Source: Lytechinus pictus | Lineage: Eukaryota > Echinodermata > Echinoidea > Temnopleuroida > Toxopneustidae | DNA length: 64,000 nt | Direction of reading: 5' to 3' | NCBI RefSeq assembly: GCF_037042905.1 | Contig: NC_087246.1 | Coordinates: 33,102,001 to 33,166,000, forward strand | Position numbers and translations under genes: made by a program | In this document: positions 53,219-64,000 of the stretch, piece by piece | How positions within the stretch are numbered: the stretch's first letter is position 1 | How the letters are laid out: every line of letters begins with the position of its first letter | Notes under the pieces: model-generated | What the model saw: the letters and a program-made list of their open reading frames with translations, nothing else | Told to the model about the DNA's origin: nothing | Databases searched by the model: none

Positions 53219-54666
53219 GTCTCGCCTGCATAGCTGAGCAAGACTATAGGCGCCGCTTTTCCGACGGTGGCATCGTCAACATTGAAATCTTAACCAAGGT
53301 TAAGTTTCTTAAATGTCACCATAACTTGGGAAATTATCTTGATCTAGTTCATGGAACTTGGACTTAAGGGTAATTAAGTTTTACTGAACATCCTGCTGAG
53401 TTTCGGGTCACACGACCAGGGGCCGTATTCTGAAAATTGTCTTAAGAGAAATATTCTTCTATCTTTAGAGTTACAATAAAATCCGTATTCCAAATATTCT
53501 TGTATCTTTTCTTGTAATTTTTTATGTATGATGTCAGAGTTAGAATTATGCGTGAAGTTAAAAACAGAGCATAAATATCCCTTTGCGCAAGATAACATAT
53601 CGAGATAAAAGGTATTCTGAAAAATCTTTGCGTTCTGTTAACTTTCTTGCAAAATACAATAAAATTTACAAGAGGTAGGGGGCTATTGTAACTTATTGTT
53701 GCATGCGATATTTGTCCGTCTGCAATGATTATTTCTTGCTGCATCCCACAAGAACATCATGTTTTACAATTAGGAGACATTCCAAAGACATAAAGACGGA
53801 TTGGAAGACTTTTCAGCAATTAAAAATTGGTGTTCGAGACGATGAATCTTTTCAGAGAAAATATGTCTTTGAGAAGAGCCACATGTATTTTTAGCACAGA
53901 AGCGCACAAGCATATGTGTCAGGGGCGCAAGGAAATTATGCCTTATCTCACCAATACGCTTCATTTTTTCAGAAGAGCTGCTTCTATTGGTTTAACCTAA
54001 GCATATAACAAGCTTAATGATTGGTTGATGATGAAATATTGGGCGTGTCAGAGATAAAATAGGGGATGTCCTTACAGAGATAAGACAATTTTCAGAATAT
54101 GAATTTAAGAGAATTTTAGCTTTTATCTTGCTGACTTACAAGAAAAGTAAAGACAATTTTTAGAATACCACCCCAGTGTCAAATGTAATAGGGTCAATGA
54201 ATGTAGACCATGTTTTGGGAATCAACATAAAAAAGACTTAATCAAGGTTAGTATTTGAAATGTCATAACTTTAAAAGTTTATGAAACTTGGACATAAGGG
54301 CTTGGTGTATCACTGGACATCCTCCCAGAGCTTTGGATTACATGACCAAGGTCAAAGGTCATTCAGGGTCAATGAACTTTGGCCATGTTGGGGGTAATTG
54401 TTGAATTGCCATTTTAACTTTGAAACTATGGATCTAGTTGATGAAACTTGAACATAAGAGCCATCAAGTATCATTGAACATCCTGTGCAAGTTTTAGGCC
54501 ACATGATTAAGGTCAAAGGTCATTAAGGGTCAATGAAAATAGTATTTTGTTATCATATGAATGATGTTTTTTGTGAATGATTATTTGATAGTTGTATTTG
54601 AAGTCAGCACTGCTGTTATATTGAATCGTATAATTCAGGCGAGACTGCCAGAGGCGTTCCACACTT
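53219..54666 (+). repeat. Satellite-bearing interspersed repeat, copy e (interrupted), 64 bases after TLR-B
   Basis: It starts GTCTCGCCTGCATAGCTGAG and ends TTCAGGCGAGACTGCCAGAG then GCGTTCCACAC. It is more diverged than copies b-d. Two exact AGGTCAAAGGTCA motifs lie at 54349 and 54510. It is split by an inverted-repeat element at 53419-54174. Its closeness to the TLR-B stop codon means it probably forms part of the 3' UTR. Confidence 0.85.
53419..54174. mobile_element. TIR element with GTATTCTGAAAATTGTC ends
   Basis: GGGGCCGTATTCTGAAAATT then GTCTTAAG at the left pairs with AGACAATTTTTAGAATACCA then CCCC at the right. It interrupts copy e of the satellite-bearing repeat between CACGACCA and AGTGTCAA. 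The target duplication is unclear. Open frames inside are short and unrecognised. Confidence 0.8.
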
Positions 54667-54873
54667 ATAATTGAATAAGCACAAAATGTAGAAATGTACA
54701 TATTGCTTGTTAATCTTCAAAATGAATCTCATACTGTCTTTTCAAACTGGTCATCACAGAATAAGAGACCTTCCATGCTTTGAATTGCCGAGAACTATAG
54801 TTCCCTGACTTGATAATAGGGACTTTTTAATTTACACATAAACAAGTGAACGTCTGCCTACACTTCCACATTA

Positions 54874-55692
54874 TTAAAGGACAACAAGTCCATCCCAACA
54901 AGAAATTAATTTGAGTAAAAAGAGAAAAATCCAACAAGCATAACACTGAAAATTTCATCAAAATCGGATGTAAAATAAGGAAGTTATGACATTTTTAAGT
55001 TTCGCTTAATATCACAAAACAGTTATATGCACATTCTGGCTGGTATGCAAATGAAGAGACTATGATGTCATCCACTCACTATTTCTTTTGTATTTTATTA
55101 TATGGAATATGAAATATTCTAATTTTCTTCCCAATGTCAAGTGAAACAACGAGCATTCAGTTCAGTTCAGTTCAGTTTGGTTTATTTTCATATCTCATAA
55201 AATATCAAATACAATGTAACGTTGATCAAAAGACAGTAAATTATTGATAATAAAATAATACAATACATCACCATAATTCATAATAAATCAGACAAATGTT
55301 ATACAATTGAACGTTTGGATTGGAGACAGATATATCAATAAAATGAGACTATGAAGGGCAAACTATTTAAAAAGCATGTGGAATTGGCATTGTTTAATAC
55401 TATATGGTTCAGTCAAGTTGGTCCTTATTGTCAAATCTGTAAAAATTGAAAAATTGTATAATTCAAAAAATAAAAAATAAAAGAAATAGTGAGTGTGGGA
55501 CATCATCGACTGTCTCATTTGCATCCCATTGAAATGTGCATATCACCGTTTTATGAAAAAATATGCGAAACTTCAAAATGTCATAACTTTCTTATTTTAC
55601 ATCCAATTTTAATGAAACTTCAGTGTTATGCTAGTTTGATTTTTCTCTTTTTATTCAAATCAACATTGTTCTGGGGTGAACTCGACCTTTAA
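54874..55692. mobile_element. Long inverted-repeat element (TCATCAAAATCGGAT family), copy 3
   Basis: TTAAAGGACAACAAGTCCAT... at the left faces ...GAACTCGACCTTTAA at the right. The arms pair through AAAATCCAACAAGCATAACA, TTTCATCAAAATCGGATGTA and ATGCACATTCTGGCTGGTAT. A (TTCAG)n run and an AT-rich segment (about 55155-55470) sit in the middle and may be a separate insertion. Confidence 0.8.
55155..55180. repeat. (TTCAG)n microsatellite
   Basis: About five GTTCA/TTCAG units precede TTTGGTTTATTTTCATATCT. Confidence 0.85.
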
Positions 55693-56159
55693 GAACATCA
55701 TGTGGCCTGCTTTGGGTTCATGGTATAAAAAGTCAGTGGAGTGAAGCAATGTGAGATACTGAGCTTGCCCAAGCTTGTATCTTGGAACTTGACATATCAC
55801 CTGTTTGTGACAAATGACATGGATTTTCCTAATTTGCCATTATAGTGGACTTGCAGTGTATGCTTGCGCATGCTCTATGTATCATGGTGCTCAGGGGAAA
55901 AAATGACATGGCAGTTAGGGGCAATTTTGCCCCTGAAGTGCTCAAAAACAGCACTTAATTAAGGAAAGAGCCCCAGAATATCCCCATTCATTGTAGTGTT
56001 AAAGTTTATCCAATGTAGCAGATTTAGGCGGGATAAGTAGCCCCAGGAAATAAAAAAATAATTTTTTTGCCTGATGGTGCTTCACTTCATTGACTTTGTA
56101 TGATATAAATGTAATGATTATATCAGGCATCTATTTTGAAAATAAAGGACACTGTTATT

Positions 56160-56365
56160 ATAACCCCGGCTATAGCTTGAGCTGCCATTTCCAGCTCTTT
56201 GCATTCAAGGAATTACTTTTGCCGTGTACCCTTTCACCTCGCTTTGGTTGAGTGCAGGACAATGATTCATATCTGGCTGAAGGAAATTACACCTAGGTTT
56301 GGGATTTGAACCTATGCCCCTTTGTTACAAAGTTGGGAAGACTAGTCCCACTAGACCACAGTGTT
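56160..56365 (-). mobile_element. tRNA-derived SINE, minus strand
   Basis: On the minus strand, TGTGGTCTAGTGGGACTAGT (box A) and GGTTCAAATCCC (box B) are spaced as in a tRNA promoter, followed by a body with TTCCTTCAGCCAGATATGAA and GTAATTCCTTGAATGCAAAG and an end CTATAGCCGGGGTTATAATA. It is not a functional tRNA: there is no paired acceptor stem. Confidence 0.8.
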
Positions 56366-56546
56366 CTACTTATATGAACTCACGAGTATTCAAAAAGTCC
56401 CTATTAAATTGAAGGTGACCACAGATTATCGTACATGTATGTTCATAATTTTGTACAAATATGGAGTAGCAGTAATGACTTGGTCTGAGTGACTTAGATT
56501 CATTTGTAGATTGTTATTTGTTTACATCCTAAATTTGTACTATTAC

Positions 56547-58270
56547 TAGGAGTGGGCTATAAATGGGTGATTTTTAGTTTTACTGTGACAACAGTCTTTT
56601 TGTGTTCCTTTTACCTTATCTCAACATGAAATGACAATATTTTTTGTCTCGGGTCCGAGAAAAAAGTGTGCCGGGCCAAAATCCAAAATGGCCGCCAAAA
56701 CCCCCCAAAATCACATTTTGGGCCACAACTTTTTTATTTGATGGTCTTTTTCTCTGGTTTTTATGTCTATTCATATGTTTCTGGGGGCAGGGAATATGTT
56801 TTTCCTAAACTTAGTACTTTTAAATCATTATTTGTAGTTATAAGGTGATTTTACTTAAATTTACCACTTTTTAAAGCCATTTTTTCAGCCAAAAAGTAGA
56901 TTTCTTTATTATGTGGTTCTTGAATATTAGACGATACCAGTTGAACAGTAGCAGGCAGCTTTATATAGCTTAATTGCTTTTATTCCTCTACTTTGGGTTT
57001 TTACGGATATTTGCAAAATATATCTTATCAAATAAAAGAAAATGTCATTTATCCATAGGGGCTATACGGTATACAATGCACTGTATTGTACATACTACAC
57101 TGCATATATCCATGCATTAACCACCATGACATATGAAAAGGACTGTATATAAACTAGTGTCATAGAAATGAGCCCCTAATGTTTAGAATTAGATTGTGAA
57201 TTGTGAATTTGATTGCTTGTCAGCTGATGTATAATACATGATAAAACCAGCAATGTAAATTGCACAAAAATATCACATATACATGTATATCATATACGTA
57301 CATCACATTTTTAACCATATCTTCTCCATTTGGAGGCTTTTTTTACCTGGTTGTGGTGTCTAAACTGGCCTATATTTATGGGGTCAGTTAAATATCATGG
57401 TAATGCTGATCAACAGCAAATCAGAATCAAGGATTCAATGCAAGTTACCATTAAGTTAAGTTAACATAATGGTAAATTTTTATGCAACGGGGACCAGAAT
57501 AGCTACAGTGTAAATGCCATGATGTGGGGTTAATTACCTCTCTCCGCCCCCTGAATTAGCATATTTGACAAAACGTCCTCAATTTCTGAGACAAAACATA
57601 TCTTCAATTTCTGAGGCATCTAATTCTAAACCTGAGAGCTCATTTCTATGACACTATAGTTTGTACAGGCGTTGTTAGCTGTCATGGTGGCCAATGCATT
57701 TATGCAGTGCAGTATGTACAGTACATTGTATATATGTACTGTATAGGCCCAATGGATAATTGACATTTTTATTTAATAAGATATATATTTCACAAATATC
57801 CGTAAAACCCAAAGTAGAGGAATAAAAGCAATATAGCTATATGAAGCTGCTTTCTATTGTTGACCTCGTACAATCTAATATCCAAGAACCCCAGGACGAT
57901 AAAACCTACTTTTTGGCTGAAAAAAAACTATAAAAAATTGAAAATTTAGGTATCATTACCTTTTAACTCTACAAGTAATGGTTTAAAAGTACTAATTATA
58001 GGAAAAACATATTGCCTGCCCCCAAAAACATATGAATAGACACCAAAACCAGAGAAAAAGACCACCAAATAAAGAAGTTGTGGCCAAAACTGTAATTTTG
58101 GTGGCTTTTGGCGGCCATTTTGGATTTTGGCCCGGCACACTTTTTTCTCGGACCCGAGACAAAAATTATTGTCATTAAATGTTGAGATACATTACAAGGA
58201 ATAAAAAAAAACTGTTGTCATATTAAAATTACAAAAAAAGTATTTTTGACCCATGTATAGCCCACTCCTA
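56547..58270. mobile_element. 1724-bp long inverted-repeat element, CTATTAC target duplication
   Basis: TAGGAGTGGGCTATA at the left and TATAGCCCACTCCTA at the right, with CTATTAC on both sides (56540-56546 and 58271-58277), give clean ends and a 7-bp duplication. Arms of roughly 650-700 bases at perhaps 80% identity face each other around 57408; both carry the GTGTGCCGGGCCAAAATCCA / TTGGCCCGGCACAC block. The matching 60-64 codon frames at 56666 and 57946 are the same arm read from each strand, not genes. Confidence 0.9.
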
Positions 58271-58277
58271 CTATTAC

Positions 58278-58945
58278 ATACATGTACATCCAGCAAGACC
58301 AGCATTCTTTTGTACATATTTATTTTCACAACTTTTAATGAATTGTATTATAACAACAATGGTGTATTGCTAAAGTATACATAAAATTGTTAACTGTGCA
58401 CGTGCCACAAATTCAAATCATCAACATTGTGAGAGGTCAAGATCTTTTCTTCTTGTGGGTTGACAATTTTCTTTTTTTTTCTATACAGTGTAGATAGCTC
58501 ATGTCATAAGTCAAGTGAGAATGGACAAATTAAAGGTAAAAGATAGTGGCATCAAACAATTATTTCATGAGAAAGACTTTAAAATCAAGGTTAATTGTCA
58601 CTATATTATTTTATATCTAGTTCTGGTAAATAATGTAAACTTATTTTTGTGAAATCATGAAATCTTAGCTCAAAACCGATAATTCTGATGATCACTAACA
58701 CAGAAACGCATATGTGGGACAGTGTATTGATATTGCTTGGTAAAATACCCGATATTTGATGGAATTCTATGCTTATTTTGCTCATTTCTCAACAATTACG
58801 CATTTTTTTCCAGAGCCACTTTGCAAATATTTTTTTTAATTTTTTTTATTAATACACTATATACAAACACTTGGGTGGTAATTTTATTGGATTCTGTTCG
58901 AGCTCATTTTGAGATGGTTACCACAACTGGTATTTATCTTCAAGT
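58278..58945. other. Spacer, no recognised gene
   Basis: AT-rich. ACGCATATGTGGGACAGT near 58706 resembles short motifs at about 4524 and 11546 (GCATATGTGGGACTGT), probably a decayed repeat. Confidence 0.5.
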
Positions 58946-58949
58946 TCAA

Positions 58950-59564
58950 TATGAAACGACAAGTCCACCCCAACAAAATGTTGATTTGAATAAAAAGAGA
59001 AAAATCCAACAAGTGTAACACTGAAAATTTCATCAAAATCAGATGTAAAATAAGAAAGTTATCACATTATAAAGTTTTGCTTAATTTCACAAAACAGTTA
59101 CATGCACATCCTGGTTGGTATGCAAATGGGAGACTGATGACATCATCCACTCACTAATTCTTTTGTATTTTAATATATGAAATGTGAAATATTCTAATTT
59201 TCTCCTAATTGTCAAGGGAAACAACGGTTAATTCCTCCCTTAACATGTGGAATTAGCATTGTTTAAACTATATGGTTCAGTTAAGTTGGTCCTTATTGTC
59301 AAATCTGTAAAAAAATGAAATAATGTATAATTCAAACAATAAAAAAACAAAGGAAATAGTGAGTGGATGACATCATAGTCTCCTCATTTGCATACCAGCC
59401 AGGATGTGCATATAACTGTTTTGTGAAATTAAGTGAAACTTTAAAATGTCATAACTTTCTTATTTTACATCCGATTTTGATGAAATTTTCAGTGTTACAC
59501 TTGTTGGATTTTTCTCTTTTTATTCAAATAAACATTTTGTTGGGGTGGACTTGTCCTTCAAGTT
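58950..59564. mobile_element. Long inverted-repeat element (TCATCAAAATCGGAT family), copy 4
   Basis: GACAAGTCCACCCCAACAAA at the left faces TTGTTGGGGTGGACTTGTCC at the right. The inner arms pair through AAAATCCAACAAGTGTAACA, TTTCATCAAAATCAGATGTA and ATGACATCATCCACTCACTA. Closely related to the 54874 copy. Confidence 0.88.
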
Positions 59565-60178
59565 AAATATTAAAATGGGACAAGGAAACACAAGCAGAAG
59601 GAAGAATAAGGATAAATCAGTAGAACGAGCAGTAGGATCCCTGAAAAAGTTTAATGTTTGATGGTTTGTAATCATTTTGAATAGGAGAGAGATATAGTGA
59701 CTAGTTAAGAGTGGTGTTGTTGACCAATCTGTCATGATCAGGAGTCAGATCACGATAAAGAAACAAAGAGGATGAAGTACACTTTACTTGAGTATAAAGG
59801 CAGGACTTTGTTTGAGATTGATAATGGTATATTAACAATTTGAACAGCAAGTTGATTTTATAATAGTTGGTTTTGTACAAAAATGCACATCAATTTTTTT
59901 AATAAGATGTTTACGATTGATATACATGTAATAAATCATAGTTCTACAAAAAGCTGGCACATTTTATTCTGGGTAGCTTTATCTTAAAAGTTGTATATTT
60001 TCAGAATCGATATCCTAGTTCTGTCCCACGTGCCCCAAGCCTATAATCTTGGTATTGTCTTTGCTTGTAAGAGTCTGACACTGTTACGCAAAACATTATA
60101 AGTCATTAATGTGTAGTAGAACCCAACCAACACCTATCTTTTCTTGCTTTAGTCCTCGTTTTCTCTTTATAGACTATA
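59565..60178. other. Spacer, partial dispersed repeat
   Basis: No gene is seen. The end (about 60060-60178) matches part of the repeat at 36690-37010 (CTTGCTTTAGTC...CTCTTTA), into which the next element has inserted. Confidence 0.5.
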
Positions 60179-61161
60179 CAGTGCGTATCAAAAAAAAGTT
60201 TACACTTAGAAAAAATCCTGTAAAATTATATATTTGTAATATCCTGAAGATTTTTACACATTTTAATATTGGTACAGGTCCATTTAAGCAAATGACGATA
60301 TAACTGTCGAAAAATATTTCCGCTTGAGTGAGCACCACTTACTTTTGAAAAGTTAGTGAAAAATGATTTGCGCAGAACTTTGAAATAGTTATGCGAATAA
60401 AAGTAGACCTTAATCACGAAGAACACGTGGAATTTGGCTAGTAAGTTAATTTCAAGATATCTTCTACTTTTTTAACTTGTTTCCTTGCCCAAAACACTTC
60501 GAAGAGTGCATTGCGCCCCACTCCACTCCCTCACACACCTAGGCCATCGTGACGATATTTGCTTTACACTGAGCTGTGATTTACACGAAATGGCTTAGGC
60601 TTGATTTCCATTTTGTTAATCATTGTCAAGCTTGGGAAAAGTGTGGAGAAACAAGTATTAAATGAAAAATGAAATGTAAACCCATTTTAAATGATAAAAA
60701 CTTAGTGAAAAAATGCTGAGATGTCTTAAATAAACTTTTGTTCAGATTCAGTCATGTCCTCAGATCCAGCTGGCACAAAAAGGGTAAAGGTTGTGCTTAC
60801 TAAGTGTTGAAATTTCAATTTGGTGGCAAAATTGTTACAAAATGCTTGTATGTATCCGTTTTACTTCAATTGACTAAAAGTGCAAGGTAAATGTATGAGA
60901 AATGTTTCGCAGGGTAAGTTTGATTTTGCCCTTTCCCCTTGACACAACGTGAAAACGAGCATTTCTGCGCAAACAGATTTCTGCGAGCTTTACAAAAATG
61001 GACAGTGCTCACTCAAGTGTAACATTCTGTCAAAACTTTTACTTTCATTGGATAGATGAGACCCAAACCCAAGTTTATATGTGAAAAAATTACCCACATG
61101 TTGTATATTTTTTAATTCCCAGGGCTTTTTCAAAGTGTAAACTTTTTTTTGATACGCACTG
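60179..61161. mobile_element. 983-bp TA-flanked TIR element (Tc1/mariner-type), non-autonomous
   Basis: CAGTGCGTATCAAAAAAAAG then TTTACACTT at the left pairs with AAGTGTAAACTTTTTTTTGA then TACGCACTG at the right, flanked by TA on both sides. A further inner pair is TTGAGTGAGCACCACT near 60324 and CAGTGCTCACTCAAGTG near 61002. No transposase frame is found. Confidence 0.88.
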
Positions 61162-61302
61162 TATATGTTTTGCTGCAAGTTTTATGTACAAAAAGCTACC
61201 ACTGAACTTTCATCGATAAATAAAAATGACAACTATAAAAGCAAGACTGAAGGAAATAGATGGCAGTTGTGTCACACCCACTGTTTGTAGTCCTGCCCCA
61301 GG

Positions 61303-61565
61303 GCCCCGTCTTACAAAGAGTTACGATTGATCCGACCAACCTCAACTGCATGGAAATCCATCAATCTCATAATTTTTTCTCCAGGAAATTTGCACAATGC
61401 CCTTGGTAAAAAAAAAGAAGCCCACAAATTTTTCAAGAAAAATAATGAATATACAGCATATATCTAGGTAATATTTTGAACAAAAGTGCACTTTAGATAT
61501 ATACGTTGCTGGCTTTCCATAGTCGTGGTTGATCAAATCAATCGCAACTCTTTGTAAGACGGGGG
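61303..61565. mobile_element. MITE with CCCCGTCTTACAAAGAGTTA ends
   Basis: CCCCGTCTTACAAAGAGTTA then CGATTGAT at the left pairs with ATCAATCGCAACTCTTTGTA then AGACGGGG at the right. Confidence 0.88.
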
Positions 61566-62540
61566 ACCTGATGTATTGCTTACATTCCGCAGCATCATAC
61601 TTGTAAAAGCATAGACAATAGCTGCAGCCTGTGTCTAGATTGTGGGCCAAGATGCCCCTGGCTGAAAGCGTCCAATCAATGACCTGATTTGCATAACACA
61701 AACAACTAATTGTACTCTTGATTTTCACGTTTACTTGAACACTGTAGTCGATGCAATCAATCGCAAAAAAAGAATGTTCTCTGATGATTACGAAGCTTTG
61801 TGTCACGGGTCCCTGGAGTAATCTTTAATTTATATCGATCTGTGAATTAATACACTTCATTATTTAATTGCGATGTCTCAGAAAAAATCTGACACAAGAC
61901 GATCAGTACTTTTTTTTATAGCGTCACAATTAGTCACTCGGTTATCTGCTGCAGAAGAACCAGATGAGAAAAAAAATCACCTGGGGACTTTGCTTGCTAG
62001 GGTAAGCAGCGTAAAAGCAGAATGAACGTTTTCATTTCGAAAAAAATAAATAAACATGGAGTGTCAGAGATACTAAAACAATATCAGAGACTAGGAAGTG
62101 GAACTAGGGGAAGATATGAAATTCAAAGATATACATGTAGACAAAATTAGCAAGACATGCACAGGGGGGGGGGGAGAAAAAAAATGGAAATAAACAGAAC
62201 CTAGAAGGATATCCTAATTCTGAAGTATTATAGCTCAAAGAAATGACTGATTGAAAATTCTCATATTTTCTTGAGTGCATTTCTTTCAATTATCTCTCAA
62301 AGAAAGAAAATAGTGTTACAAAGTGGACAGGAAATTGTGAGAGATGGGGGAGGTGTGCGTGTATGGGTGGGTGAGTGTGTATGAGAAAGAGAGAGATGAG
62401 GTGTGAGGGTGTGTGTGTGTGTGTGCGTTTAAGTGTAAGTTTGCTTTTAAGTTTTACATAATATTGAGAAGTTCCAGGGGACCACAAACGAGACTATGCC
62501 CATGAACCAAATAATAATCTACACAATGTAGATATTTACT
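61566..62540. other. Spacer with small microsatellites
   Basis: No gene seen. A G-run is at 62165-62174 and GT/GA-rich simple sequence at about 62337-62430. Confidence 0.6.
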
Positions 62541-62545
62541 TTAAT

Positions 62546-63866
62546 TCGCGAAAGTGGTTTTTAAAGTCCTGGGGAACCTTTCATCGACATTTTTGTCCAA
62601 CAAGTTGTCCGATCTGACATCTTTCCTTGATTCTGATTGGCTGAGAAGCACTCTTTCTATGGTAACTGTCGAATAAATTGGACCTGTCGGATAAAACGTC
62701 CGACAAGTCCTTTCATGATGAAATGCCCACCTGGAAGGACTGAGATGAAAGTGGATAGAGATAGAAGAGAATTGGAAAGGCAAGAAAGTGGAGGTTGGGA
62801 AGTAGAGTATTCTTTCCAGAATCAGGGTTCCCAGCCCATCAGGGAAAATTATCTTACTTTTTTCCAGTGAGGGAAAAATCAGGGAATTTGATAAAGAATA
62901 CCTCAAATCAGGGGAAATGCCTCAAATGAGGGAAAAATCAGGGAATTTTGATCGGCCCAGAAGTTGAAAGCATGGTAGTCAGTCAGACTCTCTTATATTT
63001 TGTTGCGTATCACAACAACATCCATTGAGTGACTGGTTATGGTGGTACTAATTAGTTTTACATTATTGTTTTTATACTGAAAATAAAAGTAATTCACTGC
63101 AACAACTTAGGAAACATGTAAAACTGGGAATGGGTTTAAATAATTATCAGGGAATTTTTTAACTTCATCAGGGAAAAATCAGGGAATTTTGTTTTCTTGA
63201 AAAGCTGGGAACCCTGTGAAATAATAGGACTGTAAACCAGAGGGAGTGGAAAGCTGGGTAGTAGGCAGGGTGAGATGCTTGAGTAGATGAGAGAAGGCTG
63301 GCTTGAGTTGGTGAATGGAGTTGTAGAGCAGGAGAGAAGACTTGACGTTTCGGGCAGGTTTGACTGTCCGTCTTCCTGAATATGTCAAGTCTTCTCTCCG
63401 TACACTCACCCTGCCCGAAACATTGAGATTTCTCTCCTGCTCCTACTGTACAACTCCACTCAAGCCAGCCTTCTCTCTTCTACTCAAGCCTTTCTCACCT
63501 CTCCAACCCAACCAGCCTCCTAGTCCTACAGTCAAGCCTCTCACCCTGCCTACTACTCGGCTTTCCACTCCCTCTGGTTTACAGTCCTTTCAAGGACTGC
63601 ATATGTACACTCATTCTGGAAAGAATGCTCTTCCCAATCTCCACTTTCTCGCATTTCCATTTCACTTCTATCTCTATCCACTCTCATCTCGTCCTTCCAG
63701 GGGAGCATGTCATGAAAGGACTTGTCAGACATTACCATGGTAATAGTGCCTCTCAGCCAATCATTCCCAAGGAAAGTTGTGTCAGACCTGACAACTTGTC
63801 AGATGAAAATGTTCATGAAATGTTCCCCAGGACTTTACACATGGTGTACCGTACACCACTTTCGAA
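62546..63866. mobile_element. Foldback-like inverted-repeat element with a MITE in its left arm
   Basis: Outer arms pair: TCGCGAAAGTGGT at 62546 with ACCACTTTCGA ending near 63866; AAAGTCCTGGGGAAC with GTTCCCCAGGACTTT; GACAAGTCCTTTCATGA with TCATGAAAGGACTTGTC. Inner arms pair around about 63410: CTGTAAACCAGAGGGAGTGG at 63230 with CCACTCCCTCTGGTTTACAG at about 63568. The left arm is lengthened by the 62823-63216 MITE. Confidence 0.82.
62823..63216. mobile_element. CAGGGTTCCCAGC-ended MITE nested in the foldback element
   Basis: CAGGGTTCCCAGC at the left and GCTGGGAACCCTG at the right are exact inverted repeats. Subterminal TCAGGGAAAAATCAGGGAAT is repeated on both sides. The ends are hAT-like. 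The matching right arm of the host element lacks this sequence. Confidence 0.85.
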
Positions 63867-64000
63867 ATTGTCCATACCACCATGCAAACATCATCTTTCT
63901 TTAATTCAGTACCCAGTCTAGAGCTATACCCCAGTAGGCAAACAATTATTAGATCTCCAACATACTGTACTGTAGAACAGCTATCGTTAACTAGGCCAAT

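Noticed and set aside
56666-56848. Small conserved-looking protein (MCRAKIQNGRQ...) found twice, at 56666 (+) and 57946 (-)
   Set aside because: The two are the matching arms of one inverted-repeat element, so the similarity reflects the palindrome, not coding constraint.
62637-62870. 77-codon frame and its neighbours at 63342-63921
   Set aside because: All lie in the arms of a foldback element and read in several frames on both strands.

Overview
The window is eukaryotic, gene-poor and repeat-rich. It looks like a sea urchin (echinoid) genome. The basis is two intronless, vertebrate-type Toll-like receptor genes (TLR expansion is a sea urchin hallmark), one conserved multi-exon animal gene, and an AT-rich background crowded with non-autonomous DNA transposons and tRNA-derived SINEs. 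The species cannot be fixed from sequence alone.

Layout. 1-18.7 kb: no credible gene. It holds an AT-rich simple repeat, a TTAA-flanked element (2292-4413), satellite-bearing elements, a 2.9 kb TIR element interrupting one of them (5306-8212), and nested 8-bp-TSD elements (9836-13963 containing 11964-13751) that carry a 1.25 kb polypurine tract. 19.1-23.3 kb: a near-perfect 3.95 kb palindrome inserted in a small MITE. 23.6-36.1 kb (+): seven phase-compatible exons coding for about 542 residues of the N-terminal half of CENPJ/CPAP (SAS-4), including its tubulin-binding motif; intron 2 holds a 3.66 kb transposon nested in a satellite-bearing repeat. The C-terminal half of CENPJ is not visible in the next 28 kb, although a possible short terminal exon lies at 37562. 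37.0-37.2 kb (-): relic of a TLR 5' end. 38.7-40.5 kb: a SINE split by a 1.07 kb TIR element, then a MITE. 40994-44101 (-) and 50023-53154 (+): two intact TLR genes arranged head to head, 5.9 kb apart, with an 8-bp-TSD transposon (46563-48114) between them. 53.2-64 kb: satellite-bearing repeat, MITEs, a 1.7 kb palindrome (56547-58270), a TA-flanked element (60179-61161) and a third foldback structure (62546-63866).

Function. CENPJ acts in centriole assembly and the TLRs are innate immune receptors, so their adjacency is positional only. Both TLRs have an internally duplicated N-terminal LRR block and a TIR domain that lacks the canonical BB-loop proline and has a degenerate box 1. The satellite-bearing repeat carries a perfect DR1 nuclear-receptor half-site pair in most units (16 exact copies counted by eye), including copies just upstream of one TLR and just downstream of the other.

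All homology calls come from reading the sequence; no database search was possible.
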